Below are positions 1 through 5,974 of a stretch of 13,345 bases of DNA, in pieces. The stretch's first letter is position 1, and the number at the start of each line of letters is the position of its first letter. A program made the translations under genes and the position numbers. A model generated the notes under the pieces. The model was not told the origin of the DNA and did not search any database. It saw nothing but the letters and a program-made list of their open reading frames with translations. Origin of the DNA: Pseudomonas sp. (GTDB lineage: Bacteria > Pseudomonadota > Gammaproteobacteria > Pseudomonadales > Pseudomonadaceae); the NCBI GenBank assembly GCA_030654635.1, contig JAURXE010000521.1, forward strand, positions 1-13,345. Reading direction: 5' to 3'.

Positions 1-854
1 TGATCGGCCTCGGTTTACTGGTTGGCGGCTTGTTGTCCTGGTGGCTGAGCGGTTCGCTGCGCAGGCTGACCGGTTTTGCCCAGGCGGTGGCCGCCGGTGA
101 GCGGCGCCCGGCGCCGCAGTTGCGTGGCGGTGAGCTGGGCCAGTTGGCCGCCGCCCTCGAATATATGCGCAACGAGCTGGAGGGCAAGGCCTACGTCGAG
201 CGCTATGTACACACCCTGACCCACGAGCTGAAAAGTCCGCTGGCGGCCATCCGTGGCGCCGCCGAACTGCTCGAAGGCGAGATGCCGGCCGAGCAACGCC
301 AGCGCTTCGTCGGCAATATCCAAAGTGAAAGCGCGCGCCTGCAGCAGCTGATTGAGCGACTGTTGCACCTGGCCCTGGTTGAGCAGCGTCAGGGGCTGGA
401 GGAACGGGTGGCGGTGCCGCTGCGGGCGTTGGTCGATGAGTTGCTGCAGGCGCAAGCGGCGCGCCTCGAAAGTGCCCAGTTACGGGTCGAAAATCTGCTC
501 GAAACAGATCTGCAGCCGCTCGGCGAGCGTTTTCTGTTGCAGCAGGCGCTGGCCAATCTGCTCGACAACGCCCTCGACTTCACCCCCGCGGGCGGCCTGC
601 TGCGCTGGTCTGCGCAGGTGCAAGGTCAGCAGTTGGAGCTGTGTTTGTTTAACCAGGCCGAGGCGATTGCCGACTATGCACTGCCACGGCTCACGGAGCG
701 TTTTTATTCGTTGCCACGCCCCAAAACAGGGCGCAAGAGTACCGGGCTTGGGCTTAACTTTGTCCAAGAGGTCGCCAGCCTGCACGGAGGCAGCCTGAGC
801 GTGGCCAATGTGCCGGGTGGCGTCGAGGTGCGTTTGCGCTTGCCGCTGGCCTGA
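1..854 (+). CDS. creC: Sensor histidine kinase CreC, 3' part (5' end outside window)
   Basis: C-terminal part of the membrane sensor kinase of the CreBC two-component system; the frame is open from base 3, so the start lies upstream. In order one sees the end of a transmembrane segment, a HAMP-like linker (about bases 45-190), the H-box THELKSPL with the phospho-acceptor His codon at 222-224, an N-box (LLDNALDF), the CreC-typical stretch DYALPRLTERFYSLPRP and the G2 box TGLGLNF. CreC phosphorylates the response regulator CreB; in Pseudomonas the system is linked to metabolism, biofilm and beta-lactam response. Oddity: the G1 box, usually DxGxG, reads N-Q-A-E-A here (651-665). The expected neighbour creD is not adjacent: a CBS-domain gene lies between. 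Identity is firm from these motifs and the nearby creD; kinase competence is less sure. Confidence 0.93.
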   Translation, partial: IGLGLLVGGLLSWWLSGSLRRLTGFAQAVAAGERRPAPQLRGGELGQLAAALEYMRNELEGKAYVERYVHTLTHELKSPLAAIRGAAELLEGEMPAEQRQRFVGNIQSESARLQQLIERLLHLALVEQRQGLEERVAVPLRALVDELLQAQAARLESAQLRVENLLETDLQPLGERFLLQQALANLLDNALDFTPAGGLLRWSAQVQGQQLELCLFNQAEAIADYALPRLTERFYSLPRPKTGRKSTGLGLNFVQEVASLHGGSLSVANVPGGVEVRLRLPLA

Positions 855-1034
855 TGCCGTTGATCAGTCGGCTGCTGGGCGGCTGTCGTGGCTGGCGTGG
901 CGGCCGTCGTTTGCCAGGCTAATGGCGGCTAAAGATTCAGGCATTGTTGCCACGCTGAAGGCGCGAATTGCCGTGTTTTGCCCCGGCCGATGGATGGGCC
1001 GGTGTTGGCCGAAATCGTGCTAGTCATAAACTTC

Positions 1035-1043
1035 TGCTATAAA
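1035..1043 (+). promoter_or_regulatory. Candidate extended -10 promoter for the CBS-domain gene
   Basis: TGC-TATAAA forms an extended -10 (TGn plus hexamer at 1038-1043) about 26 bases before the start codon at 1069. No good -35 is seen at 17 bases (TCGTGC at 1015-1020), which is acceptable for extended -10 promoters. It suggests the CBS gene is transcribed separately from creC. The rest of the 855-1068 gap holds only a 6-bp hairpin (983-988 with 997-1002) without a T tract. Confidence 0.45.
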
Positions 1044-1068
1044 AAATAGAAAACTAGGGAGTTGTTGC

Positions 1069-1503
1069 ATGAAAGCTGTTGCCGAAATCCTCAAGGCCAA
1101 AACCCACGTCAGCATTATCAGCGTCAATCCAGAAACCACGGTGCTGGAGGCGATCACCCTGATGACCGACACCGACATCAGCGCCTTGATGGTGATAGAA
1201 AACGGTCAGGTGGCCGGCATTGTCACTGAGCGCGACTACGTGCGCCGGGTGGCGCGCAAGCAGCTGGCCCCCGACGTGACCACCGTTGGCTCGGTGATGA
1301 CGCGAAATCTGCTGACCGTCACCCCGAAAGATCGCACGCGCTTTTGCATGCAGCTGATGATCGAGAAAAACCTGCGCCACTTGCCGGTGCTGGAAGACGG
1401 CAAACTGGTCGGCCTGTTGTCGATTCGCGACCTGGTCAAAGACGTAGTCGCCGAGCAAGAAGGCCTGATTAACCATTTGGAACAGTACATCCGCGGCGAG
1501 TAA
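1069..1503 (+). CDS. Small stand-alone two-CBS-domain protein
   Basis: A 144-residue soluble protein made almost entirely of a CBS pair (Bateman module): CBS1 about residues 8-65 (TDISALMVIENGQVAGIVTERD) is followed by CBS2 about 75-133 (LRHLPVLEDGKLVGLLSIRD). Both repeats end in the usual G-[IL]-[VL]-[ST]-x-R-D element. Such modules bind adenine nucleotides (AMP, ATP, NAD(H) or SAM in different families) and report energy state; ligand and partner cannot be told here. There are no membrane segments or fused effector. The start is supported by AGGGAG at 1056-1061, seven bases before ATG. It lies between creC and creD on the same strand with its own likely promoter, and a stem-loop follows it. 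Family call is firm; function is unknown. Confidence 0.93.
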   Translation: MKAVAEILKAKTHVSIISVNPETTVLEAITLMTDTDISALMVIENGQVAGIVTERDYVRRVARKQLAPDVTTVGSVMTRNLLTVTPKDRTRFCMQLMIEKNLRHLPVLEDGKLVGLLSIRDLVKDVVAEQEGLINHLEQYIRGE

Positions 1504-1517
1504 CCGCCGCACTTAAG

Positions 1518-1550
1518 AGCCGCTGGGCGCCACTCGGGGCGCTGGCGGCT
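1518..1550 (+). other. GC-rich stem-loop after the CBS gene
   Basis: AGCCGC (1518-1523) pairs with GCGGCT (1545-1550), and inside it GCGCC can pair with GGCGC. It starts 14 bases after the CBS stop codon. No T tract follows, so it is not a standard intrinsic terminator; it may protect the mRNA 3' end or slow read-through into creD. Confidence 0.4.
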
Positions 1551-1592
1551 AAGCCTTGGCGTGGCGAGTTGCTGGAGCCAGGCAGGCCAGTC

Positions 1593-1630
1593 TTCACCGA
1601 GTCGCCACAGAGTCTGCACATTCGCTCCAC
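1593..1630 (+). promoter_or_regulatory. Candidate CreB-binding array (tandem cre-tags) upstream of creD
   Basis: Four pentamers, TTCAC (1593-1597), GCCAC (1604-1608), TGCAC (1615-1619) and TCCAC (1626-1630), recur at exactly 11 bp, each separated by 6 bases. The known cre/blr-tag bound by CreB-type regulators is TTCAC-N6-TTCAC, so spacing and the invariant CAC fit. The first two units also share GAGTC in the spacer. The array ends 68 bases before the creD start. No clear -10 was found downstream; a perfect palindrome GCCAATTGGC lies at 1668-1677. Binding is inferred from pattern and context. Confidence 0.65.
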
Positions 1631-1698
1631 AACAACACCATCTCAGCTGCCCAGACTCTCCCCATCGGCCAATTGGCTAACCACGGGGAGAACTACCA

Positions 1699-3048
1699 AT
1701 GAACCGCAATTTAGCGATCAAGCTCGGCGTGATTGCGCTGCTGATGGCGCTGCTGATGATTCCACTGTTGATGATCGGTGGCATGGTCAGCGACCGACAG
1801 GCGCTGCGTGACAGCGTGCTGGCCGACATTGCCCGCAGCTCCAGCGGCGAACAGCACCTAACCGGGCCGTTTTTGGTGGTGCCTTACCGCAAGACAGTAC
1901 GGGAATGGAAAACCCACGAAAAAACCGGGGTGCGCTACCTGGAAGAAAGCGAAGTTCGCAGCCGCCTGTATTTTTTGCCTGAGCAGTTTCAGCTCAACGG
2001 CAATGTGGTTACCGAAGAGCGCAAGCGCGGCATCTACCAGGCGCGGCTGTATCACAGCGATAACCAGATCAGCGGCCACTTCCAGCTGCCGGCGCAGTAC
2101 GGCATCACCGAGAGTTATGCCGATTACCGTTTCGAGCCGGCCTTTCTGAGCGTTGGCATCAGCGATATTCGCGGCATCGAGAACGACCTCAAATTGCGTC
2201 TCAATGGCACTGATCTGCCGTTTGCCGCCGGCAGCGCCGATCGCCTGCTGACCAATGGCGTGCATGCGCCGCTGCCCAATGTCGATGGGGTTAACGGCCA
2301 GCGTCTGGAGTTTGCCTTTAACCTCAAGCTGCAAGGCACTGGGCAACTGTGGGTGACGCCGGTGGGCCGCGAAACCAAGGTGCAGCTGAGTTCTAAGTGG
2401 CCACACCCAAGTTTTGTCGGCGAGTTTTTGCCGGTCAAGCGGGATGTCACCGACACGGGTTTTCTGGCCGACTGGCAGACCAGTTTCTTTGCCACCAATT
2501 TTGCTGAAGTGCTGGATGACTGCGCCTACAACGACAATTGCGATGCCTATAACAGCCGCGAATTTGGGGTGAGCTTTGTCGATCCGGTCGACCAATACCT
2601 GAAGACCGACCGGGCGATTAAATATGCCCTGCTGTTTATCGCCCTGACCTTTGCCGGCTTCTTCCTGTTCGAAGTGCTCAAGCGTTTAGCCGTACATCCG
2701 GTGCAATACGGTCTGGTCGGCCTGGCGCTGGCGCTGTTCTACCTGTTGCTGCTGTCACTGTCCGAGCACCTACCGTTCGCCACCGCCTACGCCATAGCTG
2801 CGGTGGCCTGCGTGTCCTTGCTGGGGGTGTACCTGGCCGCCGTACTCAAAAGCGCGCTGCGCGGTCTGGGTTTCGGCGCCGCCTTGGCGGCCCTCTACGC
2901 CATGTTGTATGGCCTGCTGCGCGCCGAAGATTACGCCCTGTTGATGGGCTCGCTGCTGGTGTTTGGCCTGCTGGCCGGGGTGATGCTGCTGACCCGCAAA
3001 CTCGACTGGTATGGGGTTGGCAAACCTGAGGTAAGCGACGCCGCCTAG
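1699..3048 (+). CDS. creD: Inner membrane protein CreD
   Basis: A 449-residue inner membrane protein of the CreD/Cet family, the main output gene of CreBC; it affects envelope integrity, colicin E2 tolerance and beta-lactam response in studied bacteria, but its biochemical role is unknown. One N-terminal membrane helix (about residues 8-28) is followed by a long periplasmic region (about 30-305) and a C-terminal block of about six helices. Family hallmarks are HPVQYGLVGLALALFYLLLL with the following SEHLPF, and KLDWYG near the end. Full length for the family. Start ATG has GGGGAG at 1685-1690 with 8-base spacing. Regulation is probably through the tandem CreB-like sites just upstream, independently of creC because a CBS gene separates them. 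Confidence 0.96.
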   Translation: MNRNLAIKLGVIALLMALLMIPLLMIGGMVSDRQALRDSVLADIARSSSGEQHLTGPFLVVPYRKTVREWKTHEKTGVRYLEESEVRSRLYFLPEQFQLNGNVVTEERKRGIYQARLYHSDNQISGHFQLPAQYGITESYADYRFEPAFLSVGISDIRGIENDLKLRLNGTDLPFAAGSADRLLTNGVHAPLPNVDGVNGQRLEFAFNLKLQGTGQLWVTPVGRETKVQLSSKWPHPSFVGEFLPVKRDVTDTGFLADWQTSFFATNFAEVLDDCAYNDNCDAYNSREFGVSFVDPVDQYLKTDRAIKYALLFIALTFAGFFLFEVLKRLAVHPVQYGLVGLALALFYLLLLSLSEHLPFATAYAIAAVACVSLLGVYLAAVLKSALRGLGFGAALAALYAMLYGLLRAEDYALLMGSLLVFGLLAGVMLLTRKLDWYGVGKPEVSDAA

Positions 3049-3054
3049 GTCGCG

Positions 3055-3085
3055 GCTCGGCGCTAGGCGAGAGCCGGCGCCGAGC
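3055..3085 (+). other. Perfect 9-bp hairpin after creD
   Basis: GCTCGGCGC (3055-3063) and GCGCCGAGC (3077-3085) are exact reverse complements around a 13-base loop, starting 6 bases after the creD stop. No T run follows directly, so it is more likely an mRNA-stabilising or Rho-related structure than a simple terminator. It sits just before the REP-like element. Confidence 0.5.
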
Positions 3086-3092
3086 ATGGGCT

Positions 3093-3124
3093 GGTGGCCT
3101 CTTCGCTGCGCTCAGGAGTCCACC
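3093..3124. repeat. REP-like palindromic repeat, copy 1
   Basis: Imperfect palindrome: GGTGGCCTC (3093-3101) pairs with GAGTCCACC (3116-3124), 8 of 9 positions, around a loop containing TTCGCTGCGCTC (3102-3113). The same 12-base loop core and matching arms recur at 12540-12571. The two copies differ in arm sequence but keep pairing. A T6 run (3133-3138) follows eight bases later, just ahead of the Shine-Dalgarno of the next gene, so this copy could also act as a weak terminator or attenuator. Confidence 0.6.
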
Positions 3125-3148
3125 CTACAAACTTTTTTGGAGATTGCG

Positions 3149-3451
3149 ATGTTAATGCTGATGCGTGGTTTGGCCTGCTATCTGCTGGCCTTGGTACTGG
3201 CGGTGGTGGTGTTGGCGGGGCTGTTGTTTAGCCAGCAAGCGGATCTGATCAAGCAGCTGCTGTGGTCCGGGCAGTTGCTCAGTGAGCTGGCGTTGCTGAT
3301 TGTGCCGGCCGCTTTCTGGGAGGCGCTGACCGGTGTCAGTGGCGCCGGGCAGAACCCGGCAGTGCAGTCATTTTTGCAGCTGTGCGTGGCGCTGGGTCAG
3401 TTGGCCTTGTTGCCAGCGTTGGGCTTGTACCGCCTCTGGTATCGGTCATGA
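3149..3451 (+). CDS. Small hydrophobic membrane protein, downstream of creD
   Basis: A 100-residue protein with two probable membrane helices: about residues 6-26 (LACYLLALVLAVVVLAGLLF) and about 72-95 (FLQLCVALGQLALLPALGLY), joined by a hydrophobic stretch around LLSELALLIVPAAFWEAL. The start at 3149 is chosen because GGAG (3139-3142) sits six bases before it; an in-frame ATG at 3086 would put the N-terminus inside the REP-like repeat and adds an unlikely leader. It occupies the place after creD where P. aeruginosa has a small hypothetical gene (from memory). The stop overlaps the start of the next small ORF by four bases (ATGA). Function unknown; conserved position would suggest a CreD-related membrane role, which is inference. 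Confidence 0.78.
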   Translation: MLMLMRGLACYLLALVLAVVVLAGLLFSQQADLIKQLLWSGQLLSELALLIVPAAFWEALTGVSGAGQNPAVQSFLQLCVALGQLALLPALGLYRLWYRS

Positions 3452-3591
3452 GTGGGCATGTCGGCCTGCGCGACGATGCCCGGATTGGCGCGCTGCTGGC
3501 GGCGCAGATTGCCCGGCTGTTTTCGCCGTCCAGGGCCGCGTCGGCCGAGCAATTCCAAGACTGGCGCAAGGCCCAAGGGCGGCGGGGTTGA
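3448..3591 (+). CDS. Predicted 47-residue small protein, coupled to the preceding membrane gene
   Basis: The ATG at 3448 overlaps the preceding stop in an ATGA junction, a typical sign of translational coupling. The short product (MSGHVGLRDDARIGALLAA...) is amphipathic and basic, with no membrane segment, ending in QDWRKAQGRRG. Third codon positions are mostly G or C, as in the neighbours. It ends 15 bases before the stop of the convergent LOTUS gene. No Shine-Dalgarno of its own is clear. I do not recognise a family; it may be a real small protein or a chance frame. Confidence 0.5.
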   Translation: MSGHVGLRDDARIGALLAAQIARLFSPSRAASAEQFQDWRKAQGRRG

Positions 3592-3606
3592 TCGGCCCCG
3601 CAGCGC

Positions 3607-4497
3607 TCAGCTAAGCACCGGCTTGCTGCGATACCAGACCTGGATGCGTTCGCTGTCGGCGGGTTTGCGCTTTTGGATTTCAAACAACCCGGATTGATGG
3701 ATGACGTGGCGCCAGCTGCTGCAGCCGTACTTTTTCGGGTTTAGCTCGGGCCAGTCCAGGTGAATAAAACCTATGGCGGTGGTCAGGCTGGTCCAGCCGG
3801 CTTCATGGCAGGCACTTTCGGCGCGGCTCAGTTGCTGAACTATGGTGGTGCAGGGCCAGTCCACCGGTTGGCCGGGGACCAGGCCATAGAGCAGAACATC
3901 CCGCCAGGTGGTGGACTGCATAAAGGCATGGGCGTGCTCGGGGCCATGCTCCATGCCTTTGGTCCAGGCACGCAGCGCGCGATCATGCTGATCAATTTGT
4001 TGGTAGGTCTCATCCAGATAGAGCTCTGCCGCCTGGCAGCCGGTTTCGCTGAACAGGTCAAACTGCTGCATAAAGTGATGCACCAGATGATCGCGTCGCG
4101 CCACCAAGGCCGCCAGGTCTTGCTTGGCTTTTTGGTAGTCGTCTTCGCTTAGTTCACTGCCCCTGTACAGCTTCAAAGAAGGCTGGGCAGAGCCGTGTTG
4201 GGCAGCAATGTTAGCTTCCAGGTTGGTCTGCGGATGGTTGCGGTTGTTGCTGGCTAGCCTGGCGATTCCGCGGGTTGGCGGGGTTGCTCTGAGAGCGTCG
4301 CTTGGGTTGCGCAGATGGGGACGGTCGTGGGCGGCCAGCAGACGTTTCATCAGCTGCTCGTACTGCTGCAGCCTGAGGATGCAGCGCCCGACCTTGTGGC
4401 TGACACTGTCTTGCAAAGTGGCTAGCAGTTCGCCCTCTGGCTGTTCCATTGGGTTCATAAAGTGCGGGTCCAAAATTCGATCTGTAGTTACCGGCAT
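3607..4497 (-). CDS. HEPN-like / OST-HTH (LOTUS) domain protein, putative RNA-targeting factor
   Basis: A 296-residue soluble protein. Residues about 30-180 look all-helical: a first helix (VGRCILRLQQYEQLMKRLLA, 36-55), a variable polar linker (about 58-112), then a helix with RRDHLVHHF (134-142), where R135 to H140 is an R-x4-H with a polar residue after the Arg, as in HEPN RNases. Residues about 214-292 match OST-HTH/LOTUS: GWTSLTTAIGFI, then NPKKYGCSSWRHVI and a final FEIQKR...IQVWYR hairpin. LOTUS domains bind RNA (G-quadruplex RNA is reported for some). Together this suggests an RNA-binding, perhaps RNA-cleaving, protein; activity is inference. The start has no good Shine-Dalgarno; Met14 (4458) or Met17 are alternatives, and the first codons use fewer G/C third bases. 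It follows the GST gene by 67 bases. Confidence 0.85.
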   Translation of the reverse strand: MPVTTDRILDPHFMNPMEQPEGELLATLQDSVSHKVGRCILRLQQYEQLMKRLLAAHDRPHLRNPSDALRATPPTRGIARLASNNRNHPQTNLEANIAAQHGSAQPSLKLYRGSELSEDDYQKAKQDLAALVARRDHLVHHFMQQFDLFSETGCQAAELYLDETYQQIDQHDRALRAWTKGMEHGPEHAHAFMQSTTWRDVLLYGLVPGQPVDWPCTTIVQQLSRAESACHEAGWTSLTTAIGFIHLDWPELNPKKYGCSSWRHVIHQSGLFEIQKRKPADSERIQVWYRSKPVLS

Positions 4498-4564
4498 GTT
4501 TCGATAATCGCATCGTCTTCAGGGTAGGTGACAGGCGCAGCTCTGGGTACTTGCTCGCTTGCCA

Positions 4565-5188
4565 TTACAGCGGCGGCGCAGTGGCCAGCAGTGATGGGCG
4601 TTGGCTGACTACAGCATACCAGGCGGCCAGTTGCGGGTAGCGCTGACGCCAGGCCAGTTCGGGTTGACGCAAATCCACATAGCCCAGGGCGCAGGCCAGG
4701 CTGATGGCGGCCAGGTCAAAGTGCTCGCTTAAACTGCCGCTGGCGACTTGTTCAAAATATGCCAGGGCCCGTTCGATTTTGTCTTGCTGGCCGGCGAGCC
4801 AGCTGTCCCAACGTTTATCTGCCGGGCGCAAAAAGCTTTCGTAGCGGATCAGTACGGCGGCATCCAGCAGCGCATCGGCCAGGGCGCAGAGGGTCAGGCC
4901 GTTCCAGCGTGGGCTGCCGCTGGCGGCTAACAAGGGCTGACCACTGTGCTGCAGGTCGAGGTATTCGAGTATCACCCGGCTGTCGAACAGCAGGCTGCCA
5001 TCGGTCAGGCGCAAGGCGGGAATCTTACCGGCCGGATTGGCGGCGTTGACCTCGGGGCTGGGGCTGATCGGGCTGAGTTGCACTTCTTGTAGTGCAACCT
5101 TGGCCAGCTGGTCGGTCTCGTGCAACAGCACCATGACCTTGCGTACGAAGGGCGAGGTGGGGGAATAAAACAGCGTCATGCTCGGCAT
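4565..5188 (-). CDS. Glutathione S-transferase family protein (YibF-like)
   Basis: A 207-residue cytosolic GST. The N-terminal thioredoxin-like domain (about 1-80) carries TSPFVRKVMVLLHE (11-24), where the Ser/Pro replaces the catalytic Cys region and is the usual glutathione site of this class, then NPAGKIPAL with the cis-Pro and DSRVILEYLD (Ser for glutathione binding). The C-terminal helical domain includes the N-capping pattern around DLAAISLACALGYVDLR and PQLAAWYAVVSQRPS. Start at 5188 is set by AAGGAG five bases ahead; an in-frame ATG 78 bases upstream would add 26 residues before the conserved N-terminus. Substrate unknown; likely detoxification or redox role. It lies 78 bases after the exonuclease gene on the same strand, perhaps co-transcribed. 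Confidence 0.92.
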   Translation of the reverse strand: MPSMTLFYSPTSPFVRKVMVLLHETDQLAKVALQEVQLSPISPSPEVNAANPAGKIPALRLTDGSLLFDSRVILEYLDLQHSGQPLLAASGSPRWNGLTLCALADALLDAAVLIRYESFLRPADKRWDSWLAGQQDKIERALAYFEQVASGSLSEHFDLAAISLACALGYVDLRQPELAWRQRYPQLAAWYAVVSQRPSLLATAPPL

Positions 5189-5266
5189 CTGGACTCCTTG
5201 GCTGAGAGCGGTAATCAGGCGCCTATCCTTGCTGTAATTTTGCTTCTCGGCAAGCTGGAGTCGCAC

Positions 5267-5974
5267 TTACAGCCGATGCGCTTGCTGACGGCGGCGTTCG
5301 GTGGTCAGGCGTTGTTCAATCGCCAGCAGGCTGTTTAGGTCCTGCCGGCGCGCGCGGCTAAATAGCATCAGCGCCAGTTCGGCGGTAACCAGGGCGTCGG
5401 CGCCGGCGTTGTGGCGTTCGGCGATCTGCAAGCCGCAGTGTTTGAGCCAGTCATCCAACCCGCCCTTGTGGATGCCGGCGTCGGGGTAGAGCAGCGGCGC
5501 CAGGTCTGCCAGGTCGATAAAGGGATGTTGCAACGAGTAGTTGAGGCTGGTTTTCAGCGCGCGGCTGAGCATGCGTTGATCGAAGGGGGCGTGAAAGCCC
5601 AGCACCGGGCTGGCGCCGATAAACTCCATGCAGGCCAGCAAGCCTTCGGCCGGGTCGCAACCGGCGGCGATGGCGCTGGGGCCGAGGCCGTGAATCAGTA
5701 CGCTCTGATTATGCGGCTGGGCGGCGCGTTGCAAGGTGCATTCAAATTGCTGGCCCAGGTCGATGGCGCCGTGCTCGATGACCACGGCGCCGATCGACAG
5801 CACCAGGTCTTTGTTGGTGTTCAGGCCGCTGGTTTCCAAGTCCAGCACCACCAGGCGTTGCTCGTTGAGTGGCCCGTCGCTGAGCGGTGCGGCGCTGCGC
5901 AGCTGCTCGCGGCGACGCAACTGGTCGGCGGGCAGCTGCGCGCGGCAGGGCTTGAGCCAGTTGAGCAGGCTCAT
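5267..5974 (-). CDS. DnaQ-like 3'-5' exonuclease (DEDDh family)
   Basis: A 235-residue protein with an N-terminal helical lead (1-38) and a DEDDh exonuclease fold (about 40-205). Motif Exo I is VVLDLETSG with D45 and E47; Exo II is GFHAPFDQRML with D132; Exo III is HNAGADAL with H188 and D193 (H-x4-D). All five catalytic residues are present, so it should hydrolyse DNA or RNA 3' ends using two metal ions. It is too short and too diverged to be assigned as the polymerase III epsilon subunit of the replisome. Its ATG overlaps the stop of the upstream CBS/DUF294 gene (ATGA at 5974-5971), indicating coupled translation. In other gammaproteobacteria this pair is, from memory, often near a sodium/acetate-type symporter; none is visible here. 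Confidence 0.92.
   Translation of the reverse strand: MSLLNWLKPCRAQLPADQLRRREQLRSAAPLSDGPLNEQRLVVLDLETSGLNTNKDLVLSIGAVVIEHGAIDLGQQFECTLQRAAQPHNQSVLIHGLGPSAIAAGCDPAEGLLACMEFIGASPVLGFHAPFDQRMLSRALKTSLNYSLQHPFIDLADLAPLLYPDAGIHKGGLDDWLKHCGLQIAERHNAGADALVTAELALMLFSRARRQDLNSLLAIEQRLTTERRRQQAHRL

Noticed and set aside
983..1002. CCGGCC/GGCCGG hairpin after creC as a terminator
   Set aside because: The stem is only 6 bp with an 8-base loop and is not followed by a T run.
3086..3148. Earlier ATG for the small membrane protein
   Set aside because: The extra residues are encoded by the REP-like repeat; a good GGAG is placed before the ATG at 3149.
3607..4497. The HEPN-like protein as half of an MNT-HEPN toxin-antitoxin pair
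   Set aside because: No minimal nucleotidyltransferase gene is next to it; the DUF294 protein is large, two genes away and forms its own coupled pair.
5189..5266. N-terminal extension of the GST to an upstream in-frame ATG
   Set aside because: The strong AAGGAG sits just before the ATG at 5188 and the GST fold begins there; the extension has no family match and starts at the exonuclease stop.
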